Assembly: GCF_002000985.1 (NCBI RefSeq)
Contig: NZ_CP018822.1
Span: forward strand, 1,816,001-1,880,000
Direction: 5' to 3'
Length of the DNA stretch: 64,000 bases
From: Streptococcus gallolyticus subsp. gallolyticus DSM 16831
GTDB taxonomy: Bacteria; Bacillota; Bacilli; Lactobacillales; Streptococcaceae
Made by a program: the position numbers and the translations under genes. This document shows, piece after piece, positions 1 through 9,400 of this stretch. The notes beneath the pieces were generated by a model. It was not told the origin of the DNA and searched no databases. It saw only the letters and a list, made by a program, of their open reading frames with translations. Position 1 is the stretch's first letter. Each line of letters starts with the position of its first letter.

Positions 1-1
1 A

Positions 2-502
2 CTTGCTGCTGGTTCTGCTGGTACGGTTAGTGATGATGGAACAACAGTCCAATACCTGAAACCTGACACAAGTTTGTATTTTACATCTTCTGCTTACGAA
101 AAAGAAATGCAGAAAGAACTCAAAAAATACAAAGGTTCAGGCGAACTTAAAATCACAACCGAAAATTATATGGAAGTCATGGAACTCATCTATCTCTATC
201 CTGACGAATTTATGGGACGTGAGATTACTTATACTGGATTTGTTTATAACGAGCCTGGTCACGAAGGCTATCAATTCCTTTTCCGTTTTGGTATCATTCA
301 CTGTATTGCGGATTCTGGTGTTTATGGCTTATTGACAACTGGAAACAGTACAAGCTACGCTGATAACACTTGGATTACCGCAACAGGCACAATCAGCCTC
401 GAATACAACCAAACCCTTGAACAAACACTCCCAGTTCTTCATATTACAGAAATGAAAGAGACTAGTGAACCCGATAATCCTTACGTTTATCGTGTCTTTT
501 AA
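2..502 (+). CDS. DUF1980/TIGR03943 family protein, C-terminal part
   Basis: The reading frame is open from the left edge of the window, so the 5' end is missing; about 166 codons remain. The visible part matches the C-terminal domain of the DUF1980/TIGR03943 (YcgQ-like) family. These proteins are usually encoded next to a DUF318-type membrane permease (YcgR-like), which would lie to the left of the window. The domain is a small beta-rich fold with a run of aromatic and glycine residues (GFVYNEPGHEGYQF) and one Cys (FGIIHCIAD). Its biochemical role is not established. A Rho-independent terminator follows eight bases after the stop, so this is the last gene of its operon. Confidence 0.7.
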   Translation, partial: LAAGSAGTVSDDGTTVQYLKPDTSLYFTSSAYEKEMQKELKKYKGSGELKITTENYMEVMELIYLYPDEFMGREITYTGFVYNEPGHEGYQFLFRFGIIHCIADSGVYGLLTTGNSTSYADNTWITATGTISLEYNQTLEQTLPVLHITEMKETSEPDNPYVYRVF

Positions 503-509
503 ACACAAG

Positions 510-538
510 CCCCCCTCCAAAACTGGAAGGGGGTTTTT
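510..538 (+). terminator. Rho-independent terminator after the DUF1980 gene
   Basis: A GC-rich stem (CCCCCTCC paired with GGAAGGGGG, one bulged base) is followed by a T run. It lies 8 bp after the stop codon at 502. Confidence 0.8.
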
Positions 539-568
539 GCTTGATGATTAGAAGCTTATGCTACTATG

Positions 569-1561
569 TCATGGTTCAATAATAATCGTTCCTAAAAAGT
601 CATTCTCTTCAAGTTTACGATAAGCTTCCCAAATCTGATTTAAAGGGTAAGTTTTAGCAATAGTAGGATTAAAATCACCAAGTGCTAATTTTTCACAAAT
701 GTAAGTCACCGCTTGGCTTCTTGCCAAGTCATCCTCAACAAGTTCACTTACTGTCCACCCCTTAAGCGTTAAGCCTTTACCAAGCAAAAGTCCTGCCGAA
801 AATTGGCACTCACTGCCACCAAGAATGCCATATTCATAAATTTTTGCTCCTACGCTAGCCACCTGAAGCAAGTCAGGCAATGTATTACCACCAATAGGAT
901 CAAAAATGAATTGAACACCTTTTCCTCCTGTAATCGTTCCAACAGCTACTTTTAAATCTTCTTCTGAGCTGATGACAATATGCTCGACTTGTTTCAAATG
1001 ACGTAGTTGCGCTGCTTTACGGCGTGAGCGGGTTGTCACAATTGGAATTGCTCCTAATTCACGTGCCAAATCAATCGCCGCTTGACCAACAGCAGAAGTC
1101 CCTGCGATAATCAACACATAATCACCCGATTTTAGATTACTCTGACTATAAACAGGGTAAGCTGTTAGATATGGTACCCAAGTACTAGCAGCTGCTGTAA
1201 AATCTACATTATCTGGAATCTCAACCAGACGACTGGCTGGAACAATAATATCATCTCCCAAACTTGGATAACGTTCAAAATCATATGGTCCCACAGGCAT
1301 AACTCGCTTACCAAGCCACTTTTCATCAACCGCTTTTCCAATAGCAGTCACAATCCCAGCAGCCTCATATCCAAGAGAGCTAATTTCATGAATAGCTTCT
1401 CCTGGCAAACGCAATCCCTTGATGTAGTTTAGCTGGTCGCCAGTAATTCGACTCGCTTTGACAGTCATTCTCACTTCATTTGAGGCTAATTCACGAAGTT
1501 CAACCTCATCCAACTGTAACTGGTCAATCCCTTGACCGTGAACACGAACTAATGTTGCCAT
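569..1561 (-). CDS. MDR-family zinc-independent oxidoreductase (quinone oxidoreductase-like)
   Basis: A 330-residue medium-chain dehydrogenase/reductase. An N-terminal GroES-like fold (residues about 1-120) is followed by a Rossmann domain with an IIAGTSAVGQAAIDLA-type nucleotide-binding loop. The cluster of Cys/His zinc ligands of classical alcohol dehydrogenases is not apparent, which points to the quinone-oxidoreductase type using NADPH; the substrate is unknown. I chose the ATG at 1561 because AAAGGAGA lies just upstream. The longer frame to 1603 would begin upstream of the Shine-Dalgarno and inside the promoter -10 element. The gene is divergent from a MerR regulator and carries a MerR-type promoter, so it is probably induced by an electrophile or aldehyde through that regulator. 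Confidence 0.8.
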   Translation of the reverse strand: MATLVRVHGQGIDQLQLDEVELRELASNEVRMTVKASRITGDQLNYIKGLRLPGEAIHEISSLGYEAAGIVTAIGKAVDEKWLGKRVMPVGPYDFERYPSLGDDIIVPASRLVEIPDNVDFTAAASTWVPYLTAYPVYSQSNLKSGDYVLIIAGTSAVGQAAIDLARELGAIPIVTTRSRRKAAQLRHLKQVEHIVISSEEDLKVAVGTITGGKGVQFIFDPIGGNTLPDLLQVASVGAKIYEYGILGGSECQFSAGLLLGKGLTLKGWTVSELVEDDLARSQAVTYICEKLALGDFNPTIAKTYPLNQIWEAYRKLEENDFLGTIIIEP

Positions 1562-1604
1562 AAAAGTTTCTCCTTTACTTTTGTAGTCTTTTTTTGATAC
1601 CATG

Positions 1605-1635
1605 ATTATAGACCCCTCGGGTAACCCGAAGTCAA
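1605..1635 (-). promoter_or_regulatory. MerR-type promoter with 19-bp spacer and palindromic operator
   Basis: Read on the minus strand this is TTGACT, a 19-bp spacer, then TATAAT. The over-long spacer carries the palindrome TCGGGTTACCCGA. An optimal -35 and -10 held 19 bp apart around a dyad is the hallmark of promoters that MerR-family activators untwist. It drives the oxidoreductase gene; the MerR gene starts 33 bp to the right. Confidence 0.85.
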
Positions 1636-1667
1636 CTATTTACTATTATTTTTTAGAGGATTTCATT

Positions 1668-2048
1668 ATGTCATATACAATTAAAGAAACTAGCAAACGA
1701 ACTGGGCTAACCTTACACACTATTCGCCACTACTGTGACCTTGACTTAATCCCAAGTTTACAACGTGATGAGAATAACAACCGTATTTTTGATGAAGCTT
1801 CTATTCATTGGTTGTACGCCATAAAATTTCTTAGACAAAGTCAAATGTCTCTCAAAGAAATTCGCCAATTTTTTGAAAAATACCAATATGACCCAACTAA
1901 ATCTAGCGACCGTAAAAAGTTGTTACAAAAAGCCATTCAAGTTTCTGACGAAAAATTACAACAAACCATTCAAGAACATGACCGATTAAAACATGAGTTG
2001 GAAGCTTACCTTGACAATGTTGATTGTGAAAAAAATAAAGAAATCTGA
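1668..2048 (+). CDS. MerR-family transcriptional regulator
   Basis: A 126-residue regulator. The N-terminal winged helix-turn-helix (YTIKETSKRTGLTLHTIRHYCDLDLIP) is typical of MerR proteins, followed by the RDENNNRIFDEASIHWLYAIKFLR segment and a C-terminal coiled-coil dimerisation helix. No effector-binding domain follows, as in AdhR-like small members; one Cys near the C-terminus (VDCEKN) could act in sensing, which is inference. The start at 1668 is preceded by AGAGGA; the frame is open to 1602, but an earlier start would lie inside the operator. It probably activates the divergent oxidoreductase gene and regulates itself through the shared operator. Confidence 0.85.
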   Translation: MSYTIKETSKRTGLTLHTIRHYCDLDLIPSLQRDENNNRIFDEASIHWLYAIKFLRQSQMSLKEIRQFFEKYQYDPTKSSDRKKLLQKAIQVSDEKLQQTIQEHDRLKHELEAYLDNVDCEKNKEI

Positions 2049-2064
2049 GGCAAAGCTCAGATTT
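2041..2064. terminator. Convergent hairpin, probable terminator
   Basis: AAATCTGAG and CTCAGATTT pair perfectly around a 6-base loop and overlap the stop codon of the MerR gene. The minus-strand 56-codon frame ends 22 bp away, so the hairpin could serve both strands. Its T runs are short. Confidence 0.5.
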
Positions 2065-2085
2065 CTATTCTTGACTATGAAATAG

Positions 2086-2256
2086 TTAGCTAGTATGTTT
2101 ATAAGCATAAACTAGTCGTCCAATGTTTATGAGTGACACGAATGCCCAAATAAGCATGATAACCCAGTTTGCCTCAAAGGCATAAATGGCTGTTAAAACA
2201 AGGGTAGATGACGTTAAGAGAATTGTTGATAAATGTGCTTTGACAAATTCTAACAT
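2086..2256 (-). CDS. Small predicted membrane protein, 56 residues
   Basis: An ATG-initiated 56-codon frame starts 6 bp after the ftsY stop on the same strand. The product would have two hydrophobic helices (about residues 9-25 and 31-47) with a positively charged tail ending in YKHTS. No family is recognised. The spacing suggests translation from the ftsY transcript, although the Shine-Dalgarno is weak. A convergent hairpin follows the stop, which supports a real 3' end. Confidence 0.5.
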   Translation of the reverse strand: MLEFVKAHLSTILLTSSTLVLTAIYAFEANWVIMLIWAFVSLINIGRLVYAYKHTS

Positions 2257-2262
2257 TAGCTT

Positions 2263-3693
2263 TTAAACAATCCCTTCTAGGAGACCACGCATAAAGTCTT
2301 CAGAATCAAATTCACCGATGTCATCAATTTTTTCACCAAATCCAATAAATTTGACAGGAATATCAAGTTCTTGACGAATGGCAAGAACAACACCACCTTT
2401 AGCCGTTCCGTCAATTTTAGTTAGGATAAGCCCAGTTAACGGTGTAATTTTTGAGAATTCTTTAGCTTGGCTAAGCGCATTTTGACCTGTTGAAGCATCA
2501 AGCGCAAGGAGTGTTTCATGCGGTGCATCTGGCACGACACGCTTAATGATACGACCAATTTTTTCAAGCTCTGCCATTAAATTATCTTTATTTTGCAGAC
2601 GTCCTGCTGTATCAATGAGAAGAATATCAACATTTTCAGCGACAGCTTTTTCCATACCGTCAAAAACAACAGAAGCTGGGTCAGCTTTTTCTGGTCCTGT
2701 TACAACTGGCACACCGACACGACGTCCCCATTCAACAAGCTGCGCAACCGCACCAGCGCGGAATGTATCAGCAGCAACAAGCATAACTTTCTTGCCTTCG
2801 TTTTTATATTTGTAGGCTAATTTACCGATTGACGTCGTTTTTCCGACACCATTAACCCCAACAAAAAGCATAACGGTTAAATCATCTTGGAAATTAATTT
2901 TTTCGTTGAAAACACCGTCTTTTTCGTAAATATCAACTAATTTTTCAATGATAACACGTTTTAAATCATCAGCTCTCTTAGCATTTTCAAGTTTGGCTTC
3001 ATAACGCAAATCTTCTGTTAATTGTGTTGCGACATTCACTCCAACGTCTGAAAGAATGAGCATTTCTTCTAGTTCCTCGAAGAATTCTTCATCAACACGA
3101 CGGAAATTAGCCAAGAAGGCGTTCAAACGTGCACTGAAACCAGTACGGGTCTTTTTCAGACTGCGATTGTATTTTTCTTCTTCGGTTTCGGTTGCTTCTT
3201 GCACAACTACTTCTTTTGGTTCAGTTTCTTGACGTGTTTCGACAGCTTCAAAAGTAACTGTCTCACCACGGTCAATAGCCTCTTGAGCAGCTGCTTTTTT
3301 CGCATAATAATCAGCCATGACATCTGAAAAATGTTGGTCTGTTTCAGCCTCATTAGTTACTGCGGTTGCTTCTGAAATTTCTTCAGTTTGGTTAGCTGTA
3401 TTTTCAACCACAGTTTCGCTATTTTCAGACTGAACAAGCGTTTCTGTTTCAACAAATTCAGCTTCGCCATTGACATTAACAACGTCTTGAACTTCTGGAG
3501 TTTCTTCCACAGTATCGTTGACGATTTCTGCTTGTTCTGAAACCTCAACAGTTTCTTTTACTGTATCAGAAGAGGCTCTAGTTTGTTCTGATGTTTCGAC
3601 AACCTCTTGAAGTGTTTCTTCTTGGCTTTGGCTGTCAACCGTCTCCTCAACTTCTTTTTTCTTATTTCCAAATAAACGGTCAAATAATCCCAT
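2263..3693 (-). CDS. ftsY: Signal recognition particle receptor FtsY
   Basis: The SRP receptor GTPase docks ribosome-SRP complexes at the membrane SecYEG channel. A short N-terminal membrane-targeting helix (MGLFDRLFGNKKKE) is followed by a long, very acidic, Glu/Val/Thr-rich A domain (about 180 residues with degenerate TVE/VSEQ repeats). The NG domain comes next, with G1 loop GVNGVGKTTSIGK, DTFRAGA, the DTAGR motif and TKIDGTAKGG. I start at 3693 because MGLFDRLFG is the usual streptococcal N-terminus. A GTG at 3729 has a better Shine-Dalgarno (AAAGGAAA) and would add 12 residues, so the start is not certain. It is the third gene of a likely operon behind two HAD phosphatases. Confidence 0.95.
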   Translation of the reverse strand: MGLFDRLFGNKKKEVEETVDSQSQEETLQEVVETSEQTRASSDTVKETVEVSEQAEIVNDTVEETPEVQDVVNVNGEAEFVETETLVQSENSETVVENTANQTEEISEATAVTNEAETDQHFSDVMADYYAKKAAAQEAIDRGETVTFEAVETRQETEPKEVVVQEATETEEEKYNRSLKKTRTGFSARLNAFLANFRRVDEEFFEELEEMLILSDVGVNVATQLTEDLRYEAKLENAKRADDLKRVIIEKLVDIYEKDGVFNEKINFQDDLTVMLFVGVNGVGKTTSIGKLAYKYKNEGKKVMLVAADTFRAGAVAQLVEWGRRVGVPVVTGPEKADPASVVFDGMEKAVAENVDILLIDTAGRLQNKDNLMAELEKIGRIIKRVVPDAPHETLLALDASTGQNALSQAKEFSKITPLTGLILTKIDGTAKGGVVLAIRQELDIPVKFIGFGEKIDDIGEFDSEDFMRGLLEGIV

Positions 3694-3741
3694 ACTAAGT
3701 ACCAAAATCGATAAGATTACCTTATCCACTTTTCCTTTCTA

Positions 3742-4560
3742 CTACGCATTTAAAATGTATTTTTCAACAGCTTCTGCAACACCTGATTCGTCATTGGTAC
3801 GTGTTGTTACCGCATTAGCTGTTTCTTTCGCAATAGCAACACCATTTGCCATTGCGACACCTAAACCAGCCCATTTAAGCATTGAGAGGTCGTTTTCTTC
3901 ATCTCCCATAGCCATAACATTTTCAGGGAGTAAGTTCAAATGCTGAATCAACTGATTTAAACCTGCTGCTTTATGGACGCCTTTAGGCATCATTTCCAAT
4001 ATAATATCACGTGATTTGAAAATTTCAAACTCATTGTATAATTCTTTCGGAAATTGCAAAATCTGCTTGTCCAAAAATTCGGGATTTGTCACGCTAACGA
4101 CTTTGTTATAAATAATATTTTCAGGAATATCATCAAAAGAAGTTAGTTCTACAAATTTAAGTTTGGGGTTGGCTTGTGGGTAAAGGGACTGATTGCCTTG
4201 ACTGGCAAGACTATAAACAATTCCGTCACTAAGCACATCAAATGGAAGAGCAAGCGGTTCAAGCGTGCTGTGTAAACGTTTGAGCTGCGCACGTGTTAGC
4301 TCACTTTTATCTAAAATATCGCCATTTGTCTTTTGAACCAAACCACCATTGAAAGTGATGATATAGTCCTCATCAGAAATCAAATCTAGCTCTTCAAGCA
4401 AACCGCTAATCGCCTTTAGAGGACGTCCAGTCGTAATAACAACTTTAATTCCCTTATCACGTGCTGCTCGCAAAGCTTTTTTATTTTCTGGTGAAACAAC
4501 CTTTTGGCTGTTAAAAAGTGTACCGTCTAAATCCAAGGCTAATAATTTAATATCCGCCAT
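3742..4560 (-). CDS. Cof-type HAD-superfamily phosphatase (second of pair)
   Basis: 272 residues. The HAD motif I nucleophile is DLDGTLFNS near the N-terminus, motif II is TTGRP, and motif III/IV is the MGDEENDLSML segment near the C-terminus, with a type IIB cap between. Such enzymes dephosphorylate sugar phosphates, flavin or pyridoxal phosphates; the sequence does not reveal the substrate. It shares the TAATG stop-start overlap with the upstream paralogue and precedes ftsY, an arrangement common in streptococci. Confidence 0.88.
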   Translation of the reverse strand: MADIKLLALDLDGTLFNSQKVVSPENKKALRAARDKGIKVVITTGRPLKAISGLLEELDLISDEDYIITFNGGLVQKTNGDILDKSELTRAQLKRLHSTLEPLALPFDVLSDGIVYSLASQGNQSLYPQANPKLKFVELTSFDDIPENIIYNKVVSVTNPEFLDKQILQFPKELYNEFEIFKSRDIILEMMPKGVHKAAGLNQLIQHLNLLPENVMAMGDEENDLSMLKWAGLGVAMANGVAIAKETANAVTTRTNDESGVAEAVEKYILNA

Positions 4561-5357
4561 TACTCTACCAATCCTTCCATGTAAGCCATGACAGACTCCT
4601 CATCACAATGCCCGATGATTTCATTTGAGATGTCTTTGATTTCTTGTCGAGCATTTTCTGTCGCAATTGCAGTCCCAGCAAAATCAAGCATTTCAAAATC
4701 GTTAAGATTGTCGCCAAACGCCACAATTTCTGATTTATCCATGTTAAAGGTTTGACAAAGTGCTTCTAGTCCTGTTCGTTTATTAACGTCACGGATAACA
4801 ATATCGACGGATTTAAAGCCTGTCGTCACCGCTTGCGCGTAACTAATACGTTCATTAAACCATGCTTCGCCTTGACGAACAGTATCTTCTGAAAAGTTTG
4901 CAGTGACTTTTAAAATATTATCTTCAACCTGCGCCAAATCAGCCACACGTTGAACATTTTCATAATAATTGCTAATAAAATTCAGGTAATCATCACTAGC
5001 TTTTGGATGTAAATAAGCCCCACTTTCACCTGATAAAAGGAAATCATAACCTAACATATATGGGCTTTCAAGAAGGGTATCAATAACCTCCAAATATTGT
5101 TTTTTACTCAAACCAGATTCAAAAACAATGTCTTTACCAACTTTTACCAAAGTCCCATTTTCCGCAATAAATGCCATTTTATCAGCATGCTCAGCAAACA
5201 TTTTTTCCAAAGCCATAAGTGAACGTCCGCTCGCTGCGACAAATAGCATATTATTTTTTTCAAATTTTTCTAGAATATCATGGAGACGCTTACTATCAAA
5301 ATAGCCATTACTTGTTAAAAACGTACCATCCATATCTGTTGCAACTAATTTTACCAT
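4560..5357 (-). CDS. Cof-type HAD-superfamily phosphatase (first of pair)
   Basis: 265 residues. The motifs are DMDGTFLTS (nucleophile Asp), AASGRS (motif II) and FGDNLNDFEML (acidic motif IV), with a type IIB cap. It is paralogous to the next gene, and its stop codon overlaps that gene's ATG by one base (TAATG), so translation is coupled. It appears to be the first gene of the HAD-HAD-ftsY unit; the 168-bp divergent gap to its right separates it from the DUF6287 gene. Confidence 0.88.
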   Translation of the reverse strand: MVKLVATDMDGTFLTSNGYFDSKRLHDILEKFEKNNMLFVAASGRSLMALEKMFAEHADKMAFIAENGTLVKVGKDIVFESGLSKKQYLEVIDTLLESPYMLGYDFLLSGESGAYLHPKASDDYLNFISNYYENVQRVADLAQVEDNILKVTANFSEDTVRQGEAWFNERISYAQAVTTGFKSVDIVIRDVNKRTGLEALCQTFNMDKSEIVAFGDNLNDFEMLDFAGTAIATENARQEIKDISNEIIGHCDEESVMAYMEGLVE

Positions 5358-5525
5358 TATTATACTCCTAAAGAATTACATAATTCTATTTTAGCAAAAA
5401 ACACAGCAATTTTCTTGCTAATAACACATTCTTTTCAATCTTCTAAATAAAGCTGAAATTTTTTCCAGTTTTTAAAATTCTTTTTCGAATATATATAGTG
5501 AAATAAAAAATAAAAGGGGATTACA

Positions 5526-6338
5526 ATGAAAAAAAGAACATCATACTTCCTAGTGTCTGGTTTGGTACTGCTTGCGGTTGGTGGCGGTGTCATTACTCTA
5601 AAACACCATTCAAATCACAACCACACTTCTACGGTTTCTAGCCAACATCATCACGCTCAGAAAAAACTTTCAAAATCAACAAACTCTTCAACAAAAACAC
5701 AGAACCACGTTGCTAGCAAACGCGCGGATTTGCTGAAAGCACCTACTGAAAAACAAGTCACAGAGCAACTGATAAAAGACGGAGAAAATCTTATTAGCAC
5801 CCGTCAAGTCAGTCAACAGACTAGTCAATTTGATTTCAATGCGCTAGCGCAATCAGATTTCTCAAGTCTTGCTGGCACATGGATGGACGCTAATGGTTAC
5901 ACTTTTGAATTTTCACCACAAGGTATTATTGACGACAAATTAATCTTGTCTGCTCTCGTTTATGATGAAAACGGTGAAGCTATTTCTAACGTTTATACTG
6001 AAAGTGGAGGTGGTTTCATTTTACATTATTACGCTGCTGGTAGCCAAATTCCTAGCTGGCATTTTAGCATAACAGAGACTGACCCGTCTGATTACGGTCG
6101 TGACCGCCTATTTGCAACACAAGGTAGCCGTTTTGATTATGAATCAACTAATCAATTTGTCAGCAATGTCTTTTACAAAGTTTCAGAGCAATACAGCCAG
6201 AACACACAAACCGAATCTGACACAGCAGAACTCTCAGATAATCAAGAAGAAAGTGATGACACACTCACAACTTCTTCATCAGACAACCAAGCTGACGAAA
6301 CAACAGAATCACAAACAGAAACTGCGGTAACAAACTAA
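5526..6338 (+). CDS. Secreted or membrane-anchored DUF6287 protein with His-rich and acidic tails
   Basis: 270 residues. An N-terminal signal or anchor (MKKRTSYFLVSGLVLLAVGG) precedes a His/Ser/Lys-rich linker (HHSNHNHT and QHHHAQ, residues about 27-45). The central DUF6287 module (FNALAQSDFSSLAGTWMDANG, about residues 105-220) follows, then a Ser/Thr/Glu/Asp-rich C-terminal tail. There is no LPXTG signal and no lipobox. DUF6287 is widespread in streptococcal surface proteins with unknown role. The His cluster could bind metal (inference). It is a single-gene unit with a good Shine-Dalgarno (AGGGGA) and its own terminator, set between two minus-strand core operons. Confidence 0.75.
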   Translation: MKKRTSYFLVSGLVLLAVGGGVITLKHHSNHNHTSTVSSQHHHAQKKLSKSTNSSTKTQNHVASKRADLLKAPTEKQVTEQLIKDGENLISTRQVSQQTSQFDFNALAQSDFSSLAGTWMDANGYTFEFSPQGIIDDKLILSALVYDENGEAISNVYTESGGGFILHYYAAGSQIPSWHFSITETDPSDYGRDRLFATQGSRFDYESTNQFVSNVFYKVSEQYSQNTQTESDTAELSDNQEESDDTLTTSSSDNQADETTESQTETAVTN

Positions 6339-6351
6339 AACTTTTGAATAC

Positions 6352-6389
6352 AACAAAACCCCCCAACTGATTCTAGTTGGGAGGTTGTT
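6352..6389. terminator. Bidirectional terminator between DUF6287 gene and smc
   Basis: CCCCAACT pairs with AGTTGGGA, extended by outer AACAA/TTGTT pairing. A T-rich tract on the minus side also serves the converging smc operon. Confidence 0.7.
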
Positions 6390-6423
6390 CGTTATTCTTG
6401 CTAAAGCTTAGGAGTGGATTTTA

Positions 6424-9400
6424 TCATTCCACTAGATTTTCGGCTTCTTTTAATTTAACAGAAACGATACGAGAAATACCTGATTCTTGCATGGTTACTC
6501 CGTAAATGCTATCAGCGGCAGCCATTGTTCCCTTACGGTGAGTAACGACGATGAACTGACTTGATTTGTCAAAGCGATTGAGGTAGTCTCCAAAACGTTT
6601 CACATTAGCTTCGTCAAGCGCAGCTTCCACTTCGTCCAAAATGACGAATGGAATGGTTTTGACGCGGATAATGGCAAATAGCAGAGCTAAAGCCGAGAGG
6701 GCTTTTTCCCCACCGGACATGAGGTTAAGTGATTGGATTTTCTTCCCTGGCGGTTGCACGGAAATCTCAACCCCAGCTGTTAACAAGTCTCCTTCTGTTA
6801 GTGATAAATCAGCTGAACCACCACCAAACATTTGAGTAAAGGTTTGCTTAAATGAATCACGAATAGCATTGAAAGTCACTTGGAAACGTGTTTTCACTTC
6901 ATCATCCATGTCATTAATCGTATCAAGCAAAAGATTCTTAGAATGAACCAAGTCCTCTTTTTGGGCGTTAAGGAATGTCAAACGCTCGTTCACTTCATCG
7001 TATTGTGAAATGGCGTCTAAGTTAATTGGACCCAATGCCTTGATACGACGGCGCAATTCTTGTAAACGTTGACGTGCACTTTCCATATTATCAATTGGTT
7101 GACTAGCTTCCTTGGCTTCGTCCAAAGTCAAGTGATAATCTTCTGTCAAATCATGTGAGAAGGTACGCAAGCGGTCAGAAACTTGATTGATTTGAGCTTC
7201 TAATTGCGCTTGCTGACGAATCAATTCCTCATTTTTCTGATTTTCTTTTGCAACTTGTTCTTCAAGTTCTTCTAAATTAGCTTCGCAATCTTCCAATTCA
7301 AAACGGAGGCTAACTAAGCATTCTTCTTCACTGGCTTTTCTAGTAACAGCCTCATCATGCTGTTTTTGCAAGGTTGGCAAACTTTCAGTCTGATTATCGC
7401 TAGCATGGTAAGCTAACAAATCCTCGCATTTTGCAATTTCAGCTTTATTTTCAGCTAAACTAACTTCTAAGCGTGTTTTGTTAGCCGATTCAAATTTGCG
7501 CTCACTCAACAACTCACGTTCAGCTAATTTTGCTTGTGACACTTGTTGACGCAAAGCTTCAACTTTTTGCGTAATAGTATTTTTGTTTTCTTTAATTTGC
7601 TCAATTTCAACTGTTAAAGCTTGTTTACGCGCAGCTATTTCTGCTAATTCTGCTTCAAGTGTTGTTTTTTGTGATTCCAAATCATGTGAACCACCATCTG
7701 TTTCTGATTCTTGCAGGCGTTCGCAAAGCTGGTTAATGTCGTTCAAGCGTTCAGCCAATTGTTGGTATTCAAGCTCTGCTTTTTGTTCAGCAAAACGCGC
7801 TTCCTCTCCTTGCGCTTTGAGACTAGCTAAAGTTTCCTTATTAACTCTCAAAGCATCTTGGAGTTCTTGCACACGTTTTTCTTGTTTGATTTGCTGAGTT
7901 TGCAAGTCTTGTAATTCAGCCACAAGATTATCTAGTTCAGGTTTGATAAATGTGGTATTATTTTGACGATTTGCCCCACCTGAGAAAGAACCACCAGGGC
8001 GAATTTCTGTACCATCAAGTGTTACAATACGCACTTGATAACGAAGCGCACGCGCAGCTTTATTAGCATTGTCAACCGTGTCAAAAACCGCAGTTACCCC
8101 AAGAAGATTTTGGAAGATATTTTCCAAACGATTATCAAATGAAACCAAATCGCTTGCAACACCAAGAAAACCTTGACTTGAAGCCAAAATCGAATGATTT
8201 TGTTGCGATAAGTGACGTGGTTTTATAGTCGTTAAAGGCAAGAATGTCGCACGTCCTTGACGATTTTTCTTTAGAAAGGCAATCGAACGTTTAGCCGCTC
8301 CCTCATCTTCGACAATAACGTGCTGGCTTGACCCACCAAGTGCAATCTCAAGAGCAGTCTGATAATCTCGCTCAAATGTCAAATGCTCACTAACCGCACC
8401 AATAATACCACCTAGCTGACTTGAAGCCTGTAGAACCGACTTAACCCCAGCATAGAAATTGCTGTGATTTTTAAGAATAGATTCCAGACTAGCCTTGCGA
8501 GCCTCTTTTGATTTGATAACATCCAATTGGTCAAACATTTTAGTTTGCTCTAGTTGGTAATCTTTTTCGGCTTGAACAGTTTGCACGTGTAACGTTTGAT
8601 AGTCATCAAGCAAGACTTTGACTTTTTCACGAGCTGCTTCAAAGTTTTCTAAAGCTTCTTTTGCCGTTAATTTTACTTCTGCTAGCGTTTCTTGTGTCTG
8701 CGCCAATTCTTCTGATTTTGATTCTGACAATTGTTTTTGATTGTCAATATCAGCAATCGTTGCTGTCAATTTATTCGATAAATCAGCTTCTTTTTGCATT
8801 AACCCAACAAACTCTTCACGAAGTTTTTCGATAACTTGGTCTGGGTCGGTTGAAAAACGGTCTAATTCAGCCTGCAATGCTTGAATATCAGCTGTCGTCT
8901 GGGCTAATTTGGCATCTAATTGTGAGAGTTGCTGCTCTTTTTGTGCCAATTCTTCTGTTAATCTCGCTTGATTTTCCTTCAAATCAGCCAATTGCGAGCT
9001 TGCAGCTTGTTTTTTCTCTTCTTTTTGACTTGATTCTAAGGCAATCAAATCCATTTGGCGCTCAAGGTCAGAAATTGCTCTGGTAATATCAAGCAATCCT
9101 TCTTGTCTTCTTGATATTTCTTCAGACAGTTGATGACGTTTTTCTTTCAAGTTTTGATTTTGTCTTTCAAATTGCTGGCGCTGTTCATAATAAGCTGTCA
9201 ACTCAGCTTTAATAGCTGTTAAAGACTGATTTAATTCTGCTAAACGCCCCTTATCCGCCTGAATATCTTCAACCAGAATATTCAAATGAAGTTGCTTACG
9301 CTCATCTTCCAAGCCAAGAAATTCTTTAGCCACTTGTGCTTGACGCTCCAATGGCTTCACTTGTGTTTCCAACTCATAGATAATATCGTCCAGACGGTCC

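Noticed and set aside
2263..3729. Repeat-rich A domain of FtsY as a separate surface protein or expansion
   Set aside because: Acidic, low-complexity N-terminal domains of variable length are normal for streptococcal FtsY, and the frame is continuous with the NG domain.
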